Positions 6,929-16,303 of a stretch of 64,000 bases of DNA are shown here, piece by piece. A model generated the notes under the pieces. It worked only from the letters and a program-made list of their open reading frames with translations. It was not told the DNA's origin and did no database searches. A program made the position numbers and the translations under genes. The DNA lies in NCBI RefSeq assembly GCF_018336975.1, contig NZ_CP025572.1, forward strand, positions 1,804,716 through 1,868,715, given 5' to 3'. The first letter of the stretch is position 1. Each line of letters begins with the position of its first letter. The stretch comes from Marinomonas sp. CT5 (GTDB lineage: Bacteria > Pseudomonadota > Gammaproteobacteria > Pseudomonadales > Marinomonadaceae).

Positions 6929-9322
6929 ATGTCAGATTCCTTGCTCCTGCCAATGCTGCCTCTTCGTGATGTGGTTGTATATCCTCATATGGTGCTGCCT
7001 TTATTTGTAGGGCGTGCTAAATCTATTGCGGCTTTAGAGTCTGCGATGGAAAGCGATAAACAAGTTTTTCTTGTCGCTCAACAGGATGCTTCTAAAGATG
7101 ATCCTGCGCTAGAAGATCTTTACTCAATTGGTACAACAGCGAAAGTTATGCAGCTTCTACGTTTACCTGATGGCACAGTTAAAGTGCTTGTCGAAGGCGG
7201 TAAGCGTGCACGTCTTGAAAAAATGGAAGAGTCCGATGGAGTGGTTTTAGGCCAAGTTGTAGAGCTTGAGCTTCTAGAAGAAGATCAAGCCGAGCATGGC
7301 GTTATTCGTAATGCTCTGCTCAAACAGCTTGATGAATATGTTGCGGGAAGTAAACGCATCCCAGCTGAGGTTGTGGCTTCTTTAAAATCTATCGATGACC
7401 TTGCTAAGTTGATTGATAATATCACTGGCCACATGAGCCTTAAGCTTGAAGATAAGCAGAAAGTGTTAGAGATAGATTCTTTAACTGGCCGTGGTGAGTA
7501 TTTAATTGGTTTGATGGATGGGGAGTTGGATATTGCTCATCTTGAAAAAAGTATTCGTAGTCGCGTTAAAAAGCAGATGGAAAAGAGTCAACGTGAGTAC
7601 TATCTGAACGAGCAAATGAAAGCTATTCAGAAAGAGCTTGGTGATATGGAAGATGGTGGCAATGAGCTAGACCAGTTGCAAGAAAAAATCACTGAAGTTG
7701 GAATGTCTGATGAGGCAAAAGATAAAGCTGAAGCTGAATTGAAAAAGCTTCGTATGATGTCTCCAATGTCTGCTGAGGCGGCTGTTGTTCGAGGTTATAT
7801 TGATTGGTTAACATCTTTACCATGGAAAAAACGTAGTAAAGTTAGAAATGACCTTGCTTATGCTGAAAAAGTGTTAAACCAAGATCATTATGGTTTGCAA
7901 GATGTTAAAGAGCGTATTCTTGAGTTCTTGGCTGTGCAGCAGCGAGTAAAAAAAGTGAAAGGGCCTGTTTTGTGCTTGGTTGGGCCTCCAGGGGTTGGTA
8001 AAACATCGTTGGGACAATCTATTGCCAAAGCTGTTAACCGCAAGTATGTTCGGATGGCGCTTGGTGGTGTGCGTGATGAGGCTGAAATACGCGGTCACCG
8101 TAGAACGTATATTGGTTCTATGCCTGGTAAGTTGCTACAAAAATTGGCGAAGGTGAAAGTTAAAAATCCACTCTTCTTATTGGATGAAATAGATAAGATG
8201 GGCATGGACCAGCGAGGTGATCCTGCTTCTGCATTGTTGGAAGTGTTAGATCCCGAACAAAATCATACGTTCAATGACCATTATCTTGAAGTGGATTTTG
8301 ATTTATCAGATGTAATGTTCATTTGTACGTCTAATAGTATGAATATTCCAGGGCCTCTTTTGGATCGTATGGAAGTTATTCGCATTCCTGGTTATACCGA
8401 AGATGAAAAACTGAATATTGCAAAGCGTTACCTTTTACCAAAACAAATTAAGTTGGCTGGTCTAAAAGAGACTGAGATTCAAGTTACTGATGATGCTTTA
8501 ATGGATGTTATCCGTTACTACACTAAAGAAGCTGGTGTTCGCGGTTTAGAGAGAGAGTTAAGTAAAATTTGTCGGCGAGTGGTGAAAAAGCAGGCTCTAG
8601 GTAGCAAAAAATCATCCAAAGCGGTTGAAGTTACCAATGAAAATTTGGAAGATTTTTCTGGTATTCATAAATTTAGTTATGGAAAAGCAGAAGAAAAAAA
8701 TCAAATTGGACAGGTTACTGGGCTCGCGTGGACTTCAGTTGGTGGTGAATTATTAACCATTGAGGCTGCTGGAGTCCGTGGTAAAGGTCGTCATGTCAAG
8801 ACCGGTTCGCTGGGGGATGTCATGCAAGAGTCCATTCAGGCTGCTTTAACAGTCGTTAGAAGTCGAGCGGCAGGACTAGGAATTGATGAAGATTTTCATG
8901 AAAAAACAGACCTTCATTTGCATGTGCCAGAGGGCGCTACACCCAAAGATGGTCCAAGTGCAGGCGTTGCTATGTGTACGGCTATTGTTTCTGTGCTAAC
9001 TAAGGTCCCCGTTAAGGCCTCTGTGGCGATGACTGGCGAGATTACTCTGCGTGGTGAGGTGTTACCTATAGGTGGGCTGAAAGAGAAGCTTCTCGCGGCT
9101 CATAGGGGGGGGATAAAAACGGTCGTTATTCCTCAAGAAAATGCTCGTGATTTGAAAGAAATTCCTGATAATATCAAGGCCGACATAGACGTCATACCTG
9201 TAAAATGGATCGATGAGGTGCTTGATATTGCTTTGGAGTACATTCCTTCACCAAAAAAGGTAGAAACATTGCCTTCAAGTGAAAAAACTGTTGATGAACA
9301 AGAAACTGTAAGTCATCATTAA
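6929..9322 (+). CDS. lon: Lon ATP-dependent protease
   Basis: A 797-residue cytoplasmic AAA+ protease for damaged and regulatory proteins. The N-terminal substrate-binding domain starts LLPMLPLRDVVVYPHM, the Walker A motif GPPGVGKT is at residues 352-359, Walker B is LFLLDEIDKM, and the catalytic dyad is Ser677 (KDGPSAGVAM) with Lys720 (GGLKEKLLAAHR). A TTG at 6917 would add four residues, but the ATG at 6929 has a GGAAG site at proper distance. The acidic C-terminal tail is a few residues longer than in E. coli. It has its own terminator-flanked unit and a possible heat-shock promoter. Confidence 0.97.
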   Translation: MSDSLLLPMLPLRDVVVYPHMVLPLFVGRAKSIAALESAMESDKQVFLVAQQDASKDDPALEDLYSIGTTAKVMQLLRLPDGTVKVLVEGGKRARLEKMEESDGVVLGQVVELELLEEDQAEHGVIRNALLKQLDEYVAGSKRIPAEVVASLKSIDDLAKLIDNITGHMSLKLEDKQKVLEIDSLTGRGEYLIGLMDGELDIAHLEKSIRSRVKKQMEKSQREYYLNEQMKAIQKELGDMEDGGNELDQLQEKITEVGMSDEAKDKAEAELKKLRMMSPMSAEAAVVRGYIDWLTSLPWKKRSKVRNDLAYAEKVLNQDHYGLQDVKERILEFLAVQQRVKKVKGPVLCLVGPPGVGKTSLGQSIAKAVNRKYVRMALGGVRDEAEIRGHRRTYIGSMPGKLLQKLAKVKVKNPLFLLDEIDKMGMDQRGDPASALLEVLDPEQNHTFNDHYLEVDFDLSDVMFICTSNSMNIPGPLLDRMEVIRIPGYTEDEKLNIAKRYLLPKQIKLAGLKETEIQVTDDALMDVIRYYTKEAGVRGLERELSKICRRVVKKQALGSKKSSKAVEVTNENLEDFSGIHKFSYGKAEEKNQIGQVTGLAWTSVGGELLTIEAAGVRGKGRHVKTGSLGDVMQESIQAALTVVRSRAAGLGIDEDFHEKTDLHLHVPEGATPKDGPSAGVAMCTAIVSVLTKVPVKASVAMTGEITLRGEVLPIGGLKEKLLAAHRGGIKTVVIPQENARDLKEIPDNIKADIDVIPVKWIDEVLDIALEYIPSPKKVETLPSSEKTVDEQETVSHH

Positions 9323-9336
9323 AGGCATATCCTGTG

Positions 9337-9366
9337 TTGACAGGGAGTAGGCTGGGCTTGTATAAC
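9337..9366 (+). promoter_or_regulatory. Strong sigma-70 promoter for hupB
   Basis: TTGACA (9337-9342), an 18-bp spacer and TATAAC (9361-9366) form a near-consensus housekeeping promoter about 80 bp before hupB. The expected 5' leader contains a small TCGGC / GCCGA stem (9374-9378 with 9413-9417). Confidence 0.75.
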
Positions 9367-9448
9367 TGCTCGCTCGGCTTTATCGGTAGGCATAATTACT
9401 GCGCCGAAAAAAATCTAAGGAACCACGAAAATACTGAAGGGGTACAAC

Positions 9449-9721
9449 GTGAACAAATCTGAATTGATTGATGCTATTGCAGCGTCTGCTGATTTATCTA
9501 AAGCTTCTGCAAGCAATGCTCTTGACGCAACTTTAAAAGCAATTGAAGCTGCTTTGGCAAAAGGTGACCAGGTTACACTAGTTGGTTTTGGTACTTTTGC
9601 AGTTAAAGAACGTGCGGCTCGTACAGGTCGTAATCCTCAAACTGGTGAGGAAATCCAAATTAAAGCAGCGAAGGTTCCAGGTTTTAAAGCCGGTAAAGGT
9701 CTTAAAGACGCTGTAAACTAA
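9449..9721 (+). CDS. hupB: DNA-binding protein HU-beta
   Basis: A 90-residue histone-like nucleoid protein. The full HU fold is visible, with the conserved arm segment [20 protein letters not shown] and the C-terminal [13 protein letters not shown]. The start is GTG at 9449 behind GAAGGGG; this start gives the exact family N-terminus [11 protein letters not shown]. It follows lon, as in many gammaproteobacteria, but is served by its own strong promoter. A tRNA-Asp gene begins 8 bp after the stop codon. Confidence 0.97.
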   Translation: MNKSELIDAIAASADLSKASASNALDATLKAIEAALAKGDQVTLVGFGTFAVKERAARTGRNPQTGEEIQIKAAKVPGFKAGKGLKDAVN

Positions 9722-9728
9722 TGTTTTT

Positions 9729-9805
9729 GGAGCAGTAGTTCAGTTGGTTAGAATACCTGCCTGTCACGCAGGGGGTCGCGGGTTCGAGTCCCGTCTGTTC
9801 CGCCA
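9729..9805 (+). tRNA. tRNA-Asp (anticodon GTC)
   Basis: A 77-nt cloverleaf with acceptor stem GGAGCAG / CTGTTCC, anticodon loop CTGTCAC (anticodon GTC), T arm CGGGTTCGAGTCCCG and encoded CCA. It lies between hupB and ppiD and is followed at once by an intrinsic terminator, so it may be read from the hupB promoter. Confidence 0.95.
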
Positions 9806-9815
9806 TTAGACACAA

Positions 9816-9847
9816 AAGGTGTATTCCATGCGGAATGCACCTTTTTT
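9816..9847 (+). terminator. Intrinsic terminator after tRNA-Asp
   Basis: Stem AAGGTGTATTCC / GGAATGCACCTT with loop ATGC and one mismatch, followed by six T residues. It ends the hupB-tRNA transcript ahead of ppiD. Confidence 0.85.
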
Positions 9848-9881
9848 ATTTGTCATTTAATTAACTCATTTGGAGGCAGTA

Positions 9882-11705
9882 ATGCTCCAGGATATAAGAG
9901 ATAAGTCACAAGGCATTGTGGTAAAGATCATCGTTGGTTTTATCGTCGTGACTTTTGCTCTATTTGGCGTAGACGCCTTGGTTACCAGTTTTAACTCTTC
10001 TGACACAGTAGCAGAGGTGGATGGGGTTGATATAACTAGAACGCAAATGTTGCAGGGCGCGGAGACTCAGCGTCGTCAACTTATTTCGATGATGGGAGGG
10101 CAAATTAACCCTGGATTGTTGGAAGATAATGTATTGCAACGTCGAGCTCTTGATGAGCTTATTCAGCGCGTTGTGTTGGCTAATGAAGCGAAAAAATTGG
10201 AACTTGGGGTTTCTGATGCTCAGGTGGATGCGTATTTATTACAGGCTGAGCAGTTTCAAACAGATGGTCAGTTTGATCAAAATAAATACTTAAATTTCAT
10301 CCGATCTCTTGGTTATACTCCGCTTGCCTTCAAACAACGAATTAAACAAGATGTTCTAATTCAACAGCCACGTAATGCCATTGCTGGCTCTGAGTTTGTT
10401 TTACCTTATCAGGTAAATAGTGTGGCTGAATTGCAGTCACAAGAAAGAACTTATGATTATGTTTCTTTTTCTTTAGCGAAAGAGTCTGAGCAGACTAGTG
10501 TGTCGGATGCTGAGTTGAAAGCCTATTATAAAGAACACGCTGAAGACTTTAAGACACCTGAGCAAGTTAAACTGAATTACGTTGTTATTTCGTCTTCCGA
10601 TTTTAATAACAAAGTGAAAGTAACAGATGCTGAATTGCAAGATGCTTATCAAGCATCAATATCTGCGCTAGCGAAAGAAGAAAGATCGGCTTCCCATATC
10701 TTAATTGATACTTCAGATCGCTCTGATGAACAGGCTCAAAAACGTCTTGATGAAGTCAAAGCTAAACTGAAATCAGGTGAAAAATTCGCCGACTTAGCGA
10801 AGCAGTATTCTGATGATATTGGTTCGAATAATGATGGTGGTAAATTAGGTTTTATTCAGAAAGGCATAATGGGTGATGCTTTTGATGATGCTCTTTTTTC
10901 AATGAAGAAAGGCGAAGTCAAATCGATTAAAGATCAATATGGCTATCATTTGATTAAATTGGATGATATCTCAAAACCAGATGTTCCGAGTTTTGCTTCT
11001 GAGAAAGAGGCGTTGGAGCAGAAACTCATGGAAGATAAAGCAAGAGATGCCTTATTGACGGCCCATGAGGATATTACTGATTTGGCCTATGCGAGCGATA
11101 AGTTAGACGCTATTGCAAAAGAATATGGCGTAGACGTGCTTCAGAGCTCTTATTTCGGACGTGATGGTGGGTCTGACGAAGTGACTAGTAATCCCGCTGT
11201 AATTGCGGCGGCTTTTGGTCCTACTGTTCTTGAGGATGGTCAGAACAGTAATTTGATTGAGTTGGGTGATGATAAAGTTGTGGTGGTTCATCTCAATGAT
11301 CATAAGCCTGAAGCACTTCAGTCGTATGAGGAAACTAAAGAGCAAGTTGCTTCTATTGTAGTTCAAGAAAAGGCGGTTAAATCACTTCGAGAGAAAGCAG
11401 AAGCAGCCGAAAATGCTAGTTCTACGGTATGGACATCAGTTAAAGATGCGAAGCGAGGCCAAGATGAAATCACATCGTTGGCTTTCTCTTTACCTCACCC
11501 TGAAGGCAAGCCAGTTGTTGAGGTTAAGGGTTTATCAAATGGCGACTTAGTGTTGATTCGTTTGAACAAAGTTGATTCTGGAAATGCAGAAGTACCTGAA
11601 AATCAGAAATTGGCTTATGAGAGATATCTGAATCAGACACAGGCCACACTCAGTACTCGAGCTCAACAAGATCTTTTGAAGAATAATGCAAAAATAGAGA
11701 AATAA
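9882..11705 (+). CDS. ppiD: PpiD-type periplasmic folding chaperone / prolyl isomerase
   Basis: A 607-residue protein anchored in the inner membrane with its bulk in the periplasm, where it assists folding of exported proteins near the SecYEG exit. A single transmembrane segment is at about residues 14-33 (VKIIVGFIVVTFALFGVDAL), followed by a SurA-N-like chaperone region and one parvulin domain at about residues 265-360 (SASHILIDTS ... YGYHLIKLDDI). The ATG at 9882, behind GGAGG, was preferred over a TTG at 9870 that overlaps this ribosome site. Position after hupB is the standard order. Confidence 0.95.
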   Translation: MLQDIRDKSQGIVVKIIVGFIVVTFALFGVDALVTSFNSSDTVAEVDGVDITRTQMLQGAETQRRQLISMMGGQINPGLLEDNVLQRRALDELIQRVVLANEAKKLELGVSDAQVDAYLLQAEQFQTDGQFDQNKYLNFIRSLGYTPLAFKQRIKQDVLIQQPRNAIAGSEFVLPYQVNSVAELQSQERTYDYVSFSLAKESEQTSVSDAELKAYYKEHAEDFKTPEQVKLNYVVISSSDFNNKVKVTDAELQDAYQASISALAKEERSASHILIDTSDRSDEQAQKRLDEVKAKLKSGEKFADLAKQYSDDIGSNNDGGKLGFIQKGIMGDAFDDALFSMKKGEVKSIKDQYGYHLIKLDDISKPDVPSFASEKEALEQKLMEDKARDALLTAHEDITDLAYASDKLDAIAKEYGVDVLQSSYFGRDGGSDEVTSNPAVIAAAFGPTVLEDGQNSNLIELGDDKVVVVHLNDHKPEALQSYEETKEQVASIVVQEKAVKSLREKAEAAENASSTVWTSVKDAKRGQDEITSLAFSLPHPEGKPVVEVKGLSNGDLVLIRLNKVDSGNAEVPENQKLAYERYLNQTQATLSTRAQQDLLKNNAKIEK

Positions 11706-11717
11706 ATCGCTTTTGCT

Positions 11718-11749
11718 AAAAAAGCCACTCAATTTGGAGTGGCTTTTTT
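11718..11749 (+). terminator. Intrinsic terminator after ppiD
   Basis: AAAAAAGCCACTC and GAGTGGCTTTTTT form a perfect stem with loop AATTTG. The A-run and T-run make it symmetrical, so it may also stop the convergent peroxidase transcript. Confidence 0.85.
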
Positions 11750-11794
11750 GTTTTTCTACTCGTAGTGGATTTCTTCGTTGCTAATCAAGGGCGA

Positions 11795-12712
11795 TTATTT
11801 TAATGAGGTTAACCACTTGTTTGATGGCACAAAGAAGGCCTGTCCAGACGTAGCTCTTGTGTAGCGCATGAGGTGATCTGTATTGCCATTTTCATCTCCT
11901 TTTACCATGCTTTCTAACATTTTATTAAAAATCTCTGGTGTTTTACTGTAGCTGGCAAACATGAGGCCTTTTTCGGTCAGTGAAGCGAATGGCATGCTGT
12001 GACGTAAAATTTCTAACGAATTACCGTCGTCATCTTTTAAAGAAGTACGTTTGGTGTGAGCATGTACGGATTTCTCTGCTGAGGGGTATTCCTGGTTCGT
12101 GTGTTTGGTTCTTCCAAAGATATCTTCTTGAGTTTTTAGCTCTTCTTTTTCCCATTTTTCTAGGTCATGGACAAAACGCATTAAATTGAAGTAAGAGCCA
12201 TGCTCAAAGCTTGGGTCTTCATCTGCGCTCACAAGAGCAACTTTTTTTCTTTGCTCGCCCTCAGGGTTTTCTGTTCCGTCTACAAACCCGGTTAAATCAC
12301 GGTTGTCTAAATATTTAAAGCAACTTACTTCTTCAACTAATGATACGCTGTTACCAAAGGCATTAAACAACACATTACCTAGTTGATAGGTAACATCGTG
12401 GCGGGAAGAGCGAATATGTAACACAAAATCGACATCCGTTGGCTTGATTTCAGTCTCTTTGCCAACAATGTGTGGGAAGGTGCTGAGGTGTTTTGGTCGT
12501 TTACTGTCTAGCTCGTCCCAAATTAAGCTACTGAGCCCTAATGTTGCATGTAGGTTGGCATCAGGGAATTGGAGTTGTAATTGCTTAATTAAATGAGGGG
12601 TAGCTGATAGAGTGCTTTTAAAGGCTGTCATTTCTGCTCTATTTACATTGAGCGTTATGAAAAGAGCATCGCTTGAGGCTTCTGCAATAATGCCTGATTG
12701 GAATAATGTCAT
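11795..12712 (-). CDS. DyP-type heme peroxidase (YfeX-like)
   Basis: A 305-residue dye-decolorising peroxidase of the bacterial cytoplasmic B type. The family motif GFVDGTENP contains catalytic Asp145; His219 (VHAHTKR) is the likely heme ligand and Arg237 (EILRHSMPF) the distal arginine. There is no Tat or Sec signal. Length fits YfeX-like enzymes, which use hydrogen peroxide to oxidise porphyrinogens and other compounds; the physiological substrate is unknown. No encapsulin gene is nearby. It stands just downstream of batD on the same strand (28 bp), so it could be read from the Bat operon. Confidence 0.9.
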   Translation of the reverse strand: MTLFQSGIIAEASSDALFITLNVNRAEMTAFKSTLSATPHLIKQLQLQFPDANLHATLGLSSLIWDELDSKRPKHLSTFPHIVGKETEIKPTDVDFVLHIRSSRHDVTYQLGNVLFNAFGNSVSLVEEVSCFKYLDNRDLTGFVDGTENPEGEQRKKVALVSADEDPSFEHGSYFNLMRFVHDLEKWEKEELKTQEDIFGRTKHTNQEYPSAEKSVHAHTKRTSLKDDDGNSLEILRHSMPFASLTEKGLMFASYSKTPEIFNKMLESMVKGDENGNTDHLMRYTRATSGQAFFVPSNKWLTSLK

Positions 12713-12740
12713 CCTAATGGTCCTACTTATTAATCGGTAA

Positions 12741-14567
12741 TTAGAAGTTTGGGTAAAGAGCCTTTAATTGGCTTTCTTGAGAAGGCTTTGCTTGGCCGCT
12801 GGTGTATTCTTCTAAGGCTTCTGCAAGCGGCGCACCTTGCCATTCATGTGATGGATTATTGGAGTACAGCATTAACTCAGCTTCCATCAGCAGCTGTGTG
12901 ACATGAACTGATGTCAAACGTTTAATATCATCAATGCTGTGAATTTCATTGTCTCCCCAGCGGTGACGAGCCCATTCCAACAAACGAGATCTTAGAGAAG
13001 ATAAATCATTTTGCAGGCAGCATTCAATGAGAAGTTTGTAGGCACTTTGCTCATCAACTGTACTAAGGGGAGCAAACTCTTGAAGTGTTGGAACCTGTAA
13101 ATTGGACTCGGCTTGTGTTTTCTTCTGCTTAATTCTAATAACAGTCCAAGTGCTAAGCATCACAATAGCAAAAACGAGTAGGGCAGCAATAAGGTAGTGT
13201 TTTAAAGTAAAACCATTATCGTTCTGAGTCAGCTCAATGTTCATCTGGTTGTTTTGTGTCGATTCAGGCTCTTTTTTTGCAGTAGGCTTAGCCAAGGATA
13301 TGGGAGCAACTGAACGAGTTTGAGCGGGTAACGGATCATTGATAGAAGACTTGTTGTTGCTAATGTTATTGACTTGGCCCGAAGTATTAGGCAGTGGGGC
13401 AATATCAATGGTTTGGGTTGTGGCGCTGGCAGTATTCAGCGTCCTTGATTCCGTATTCCAATAGCTAACATTGATTTCAGGTAGTGTTAGTTTGCCTTCT
13501 TCGGTAGGAACGACTTCGACAGTTATGGTTTGTTCGCCAGTTACACCATCAACTGTCTTTAGACTATCGAATTTAGGTGGTTTTGGATACAGTTTGTAAT
13601 TACGTGTGCTGTTGAAATCGAGAGTTGGGATTTGTTCTGGTAATGCCCCTTTAGCTTTGATGTTAATAGTCCAAAGGAGTGTGTCACCAATTCTTGGTGC
13701 TTCACTCGTTTTTTTAAGTGAAGTGGATACCGTAACTTTTTGGCTTGGCAGCCATGTGTCACTGGAATAGCTTGCAGGAATGGGTAAAACTTGTAGGTTT
13801 AGTGGTTCACTCTGAACCTTAATCATGCGTCTACCCGTTGACGTATTGACCATTGCTTTGATGTTCTGTGGAGGAATCGTTATTAGGCCGCTGCGTTGTG
13901 GGAATGCCAAATATTCTCGTGTAATGACCTGATATTGAGTGCCATTAATCGTCTGGTAGCTCATTTGATCGTCGGTAAGTCTTTCAATCACAAGGTCTGG
14001 ATGAGAGGGAACAGAGCGGTTCGCGTTTTGTAGTGCTACCGAGGTATAAAGTTTGACATTTAGAATGACTTCTTGCTGAAGGTAAGGTTCTACTTCTGAT
14101 ACATCGGTCTTTACCATAACAGGAGGGTTGCCGTTGCTGTCTAGCAGTTGGGGAGAGCTTTTTACTTCCAACTTAATTGGCTGAGATGCATAGTCACCTA
14201 CTTTTATCGGTGGAATTTCGATGGTTCCAACCGATTTTGGCATTAATGAAACAACCCAGAAATTTAAGGCTGTCGTTGTACCCAGATTGAAACTAAATTG
14301 GCTGTTTTGACTCTTTCCTAAAATATCGAAGTTGTCTTTTAACGGGGTTAAATCTGGCCCATTTCCTGTATCGGAAAAGTCTGCTCGTAAAGTAAGCTGA
14401 ACAACTTCGTTTTCAGTAGTGACATTTTTATCGAGGGACGCTGTGACGCTTGCGGCGTGAAGAGAGCTTGATAATGTAATAAAAAGCAGAGTGGTCATTA
14501 GTGAGAAAAACAAGCGAGTTAGCTTGTTTTGCGAAATTAATGAAAGGAAGTGTTGCTTTATTACCAT
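12741..14567 (-). CDS. batD: BatD-like protein (oxygen-tolerance family)
   Basis: A 608-residue envelope protein with an N-terminal signal peptide (hydrophobic LFFSLMTTLLFITLSSSL, cleavage near AAS), long beta-rich periplasmic repeats typical of BatD, a polar Ser/Asn/Gln linker around residues 400-450, a transmembrane segment (YLIAALLVFAIVMLSTWTVI) and a cytoplasmic tail of about 130 residues. It is the last gene of the minus-strand Bat operon and overlaps the end of the BatB/TPR gene by 7 bp. The exact biochemical role is unknown; the operon is linked to stress tolerance and envelope integrity in several bacteria. Confidence 0.88.
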   Translation of the reverse strand: MVIKQHFLSLISQNKLTRLFFSLMTTLLFITLSSSLHAASVTASLDKNVTTENEVVQLTLRADFSDTGNGPDLTPLKDNFDILGKSQNSQFSFNLGTTTALNFWVVSLMPKSVGTIEIPPIKVGDYASQPIKLEVKSSPQLLDSNGNPPVMVKTDVSEVEPYLQQEVILNVKLYTSVALQNANRSVPSHPDLVIERLTDDQMSYQTINGTQYQVITREYLAFPQRSGLITIPPQNIKAMVNTSTGRRMIKVQSEPLNLQVLPIPASYSSDTWLPSQKVTVSTSLKKTSEAPRIGDTLLWTINIKAKGALPEQIPTLDFNSTRNYKLYPKPPKFDSLKTVDGVTGEQTITVEVVPTEEGKLTLPEINVSYWNTESRTLNTASATTQTIDIAPLPNTSGQVNNISNNKSSINDPLPAQTRSVAPISLAKPTAKKEPESTQNNQMNIELTQNDNGFTLKHYLIAALLVFAIVMLSTWTVIRIKQKKTQAESNLQVPTLQEFAPLSTVDEQSAYKLLIECCLQNDLSSLRSRLLEWARHRWGDNEIHSIDDIKRLTSVHVTQLLMEAELMLYSNNPSHEWQGAPLAEALEEYTSGQAKPSQESQLKALYPNF

Positions 14568-16303
14568 GGGTTTTGCCCATCCTCTTGGGAAAATCGATTT
14601 TCATTGCGTTTTTCTTGGTGTAAATACCAGAGTTTGCGTTTCAGTAGTAATCCCGGGTCGTCTTGAATTTGTCTTAGCCACTGATTGAGAGCCTGAGTTT
14701 TTTCTTTATCTAGTTGAGACTTGTCCGGTTGTTTCTTTTCTTGCTTGTCTGTTTTTCCGTTTTGCTCATTATCCTCAGGTGTTTTGTTTTTGTCTTGTTT
14801 TTCGTTCTTTTTATTGTCTTTTTTTGAGTCAGATGGGTCTTTTGAATCGTTTTTATCATTCGAATCGGATTGGTTAGACTGTTTGTCTTGGTTCTGGTCT
14901 TTATCTTGTTGCTTAGATTTGTCCTGCTGTTTTTGTTGTTGCTCTTTCTTTTGCTGGTCTTGCTGTTTTTTTAAATACTCTAAGTTCTCTTTAGCTTCCT
15001 TTAAGGAAGGATCTTGCTCCAGTGCTTTTTCGTATGCTTTTATGGCTTTTTCCGTATCGCCAGACAGTGCTAACGCATTACCCAAATTATAATTTTCTGC
15101 TGCATTCCTATTCACATTGCTCAGTTGTTGAATGGTTTCTGGATAATTTTTTAATGCATAGGATGATGCCGCTTTCCATTTTGGTTGCTGAAAGTATTGA
15201 TCCGCAGTTTGCCAATTTCCTTGATCAACGGCCTGTTGACCTTTTTGGTCAGGCGTTAAAAACCAGTCGAGTGGCGAGGCTTGTAAGTTAGAGGAGGGAA
15301 AATAAAATAGGCTAACCAGCAGCATAAAAAGCATGCCTTTGCGAAACTGAAAAGCTAACCAAAGCAGAAAAGGTAAGGCGAGCCATTGGCCTTGTTCTAT
15401 CCAATGAATGCTTTTGTTTTGTGCTTTCTGAGTTTGTTTGTCGCTTAATGTGGTATTGGTGATTTGAGCAAGTTCTTGAGGGCTTAAACGTCCTTGATGA
15501 AACCTGCCTCCAACAGACTGTGTTAGTGCTTTCAAGCCCTCAATAGGGGTGATAGGAGTTACATTATGCCCATTTTTTCTGAGGATTTGTCCATCCGGAA
15601 GTTTGATGAGAGAGGCATTTTTGGTGCCAATGGCTACTAAATCTAATTGAATATTCTTGCCTTTTAAGAGTGTAGGAATGGCTGATTTGTCCTGTTCGCT
15701 AAGGTCATCTGTTAATACGATAAAGTGAACGGGTGAAGTATCACCACTACTGAGCGATAACGCTGTTTCAAGGCCGCTGGTTAAGTTGCTGCCATACATC
15801 GGCATAATAAGTGGGTCTAAGGCGAGAAGGAAATGAGTAATGGTTTCTCTGTCTTGGCTATAAGGGCTGATGACAAAGCCTTCACCAGCGAACGCGACTA
15901 AAGCAATGTCACCTTCTTTGCTTTGGGACAATATGTCACGGATGGTTTGTTTTAGCTGTGTTTGTCGATTTGGTTGGATGTCGGTGGCATACATAGATAA
16001 TGATTGATCGACAATCAAGACAGTCTTTTGTGTATTTTCAAACATTGTTGATGGTGCTTTTGTCCAACTGATGCCAGCTAAAGCAATACAGCATAGTGAT
16101 ATTGTCAGTATGCCCAGCCATTTATTCAGATTAGAGGCGCTGTTCTGATAAACCAAATGCTGCATTAAGTGTTGATCAACGACTTTATTGAGCGCGCTCT
16201 TGCTTGAACCTTTCGCTGTAACGAAAAACGCCAGCAACAAGATGATCGGTAGTAAAATAAGCCAATAGGGGCGGTCAATATGAATCAAATCAAACAGCAT
16301 CAT
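14561..16303 (-). CDS. BatB-BatC fusion: VWA domain plus TPR protein
   Basis: A 580-residue membrane protein that joins two Bat functions. Two N-terminal transmembrane segments precede a von Willebrand A domain with an intact MIDAS start (DQSLSMYATD) and TDDLS. A further membrane segment near residue 315-335 is followed by TPR repeats (ENYNLGNALALSGDTEKAIKAYEKAL), then an extremely polar Lys/Gln/Asp/Asn-rich tail of about 90 residues ending in a short structured segment. Its start overlaps the batA stop codon (ATGA-type). Similar BatB-C fusions are common in gammaproteobacteria. The low-complexity tail causes a long spurious Cys/Ser/Phe-rich frame on the other strand. Confidence 0.88.
   Translation of the reverse strand: MMLFDLIHIDRPYWLILLPIILLLAFFVTAKGSSKSALNKVVDQHLMQHLVYQNSASNLNKWLGILTISLCCIALAGISWTKAPSTMFENTQKTVLIVDQSLSMYATDIQPNRQTQLKQTIRDILSQSKEGDIALVAFAGEGFVISPYSQDRETITHFLLALDPLIMPMYGSNLTSGLETALSLSSGDTSPVHFIVLTDDLSEQDKSAIPTLLKGKNIQLDLVAIGTKNASLIKLPDGQILRKNGHNVTPITPIEGLKALTQSVGGRFHQGRLSPQELAQITNTTLSDKQTQKAQNKSIHWIEQGQWLALPFLLWLAFQFRKGMLFMLLVSLFYFPSSNLQASPLDWFLTPDQKGQQAVDQGNWQTADQYFQQPKWKAASSYALKNYPETIQQLSNVNRNAAENYNLGNALALSGDTEKAIKAYEKALEQDPSLKEAKENLEYLKKQQDQQKKEQQQKQQDKSKQQDKDQNQDKQSNQSDSNDKNDSKDPSDSKKDNKKNEKQDKNKTPEDNEQNGKTDKQEKKQPDKSQLDKEKTQALNQWLRQIQDDPGLLLKRKLWYLHQEKRNENRFSQEDGQNPW

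Noticed and set aside
14721..15092. Plus-strand open frame rich in Cys, Ser and Phe
   Set aside because: It is the complement of the Lys/Gln/Asp-rich tail of the BatB/TPR gene; composition and lack of a ribosome site show that it is a shadow.
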